Source of the DNA: Actinomycetes bacterium
Lineage (GTDB): Bacteria; Actinomycetota; Acidimicrobiia; Acidimicrobiales; RAAP-2
Assembly: GCA_021831035.1 (NCBI GenBank)
Contig: JAKBNL010000019.1
Location: 1-34,127, forward strand
DNA length: 34,127 nucleotides
Direction: 5' to 3'
Positions within the stretch are counted from its first letter, which is position 1; every line of letters starts with the position of its first letter. Below the pieces are notes generated by a model. That model did no database searches and was not told the origin of the DNA. It worked only from the letters and a program-made list of their open reading frames with translations. This document shows, one piece after another, positions 34,112-34,127 of the stretch. Both the position numbers and the translations under genes were made by a program.

Positions 34112-34127
34112 CCCGCCACCTGCTCAC
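34108..34127 (+). CDS. Start of a further arg-operon gene (truncated by window)
   Basis: GTG 34108 overlaps the argB stop in a GTGA, the junction used throughout the window, and opens the frame MTRHLL. Only about six codons are visible. By operon order argD, argJ or argF would be expected, but nothing in the sequence decides this. Confidence 0.4.

Overview
The window is a very GC-rich, very tightly packed stretch of bacterial chromosome. The gene order pyrR-pyrB-pyrC-carA-carB-pyrD-pyrF-mihF-gmk-rpoZ-coaBC-metK-priA-def-fmt-rpe-ribD-ribBA-ribH, followed by DUF1844/infC-rpmI-rplT-rlmB-pheS-pheT and argC-argB, is typical of Actinobacteria. The actinobacteria-specific factor mIHF and the helicase-dead type of PriA support this. 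A class 1B-like PyrD and the SCO/CtaG oxidase-assembly genes next door suggest a deep lineage such as Acidimicrobiia; that last step is inference.

Layout. 1-1108 (minus): a partial membrane protein and a SCO-type copper chaperone. 1233-2578 (plus): a small two-helix membrane protein and a CtaG-type oxidase assembly protein. 2588-11584: the complete UMP pathway, from carbamoyl phosphate to UMP, headed by pyrR behind a recognisable PyrR-binding RNA loop. 11617-16964: mihF, gmk, rpoZ, coaBC, metK and a frameshifted priA. 16974-18371: def and fmt (N-formyl-methionine cycle). 18381-21990: rpe, riboflavin genes ribD, ribBA and ribH, and a 70-residue cold-shock-like protein. 21987-24619: a secreted Thr-rich protein of unknown function facing an OmpR-type two-component system. 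24616-31372: DUF1844 facing the infC-rpmI-rplT-rlmB and pheS-pheT-thioesterase genes. 31360-34127: an EamA transporter (minus) and argC, argB and the first codons of a third gene.

How it works together. Most genes overlap their neighbour by 1-20 bases (GTGA, ATGA, TGATG), so translational coupling is the rule. New transcripts seem to start at TAnnnT -10 boxes, many placed six bases before a GTG, which implies leaderless mRNAs. In several places the box is built on the stop codon of the preceding gene. There is no gene-free stretch longer than 300 bases; the longest are 24922-25135 (infC leader) and 22446-22586. I see no tRNA, rRNA, CRISPR array, insertion sequence or convincing intrinsic terminator.

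I found no novel multi-gene system. The signals most worth a second look are the PyrR-binding loop, stop codons reused as -10 boxes, an ATC start for infC, an rlmB-like gene with no ordinary start that sits in frame behind the rplT stop, and the priA frameshift.
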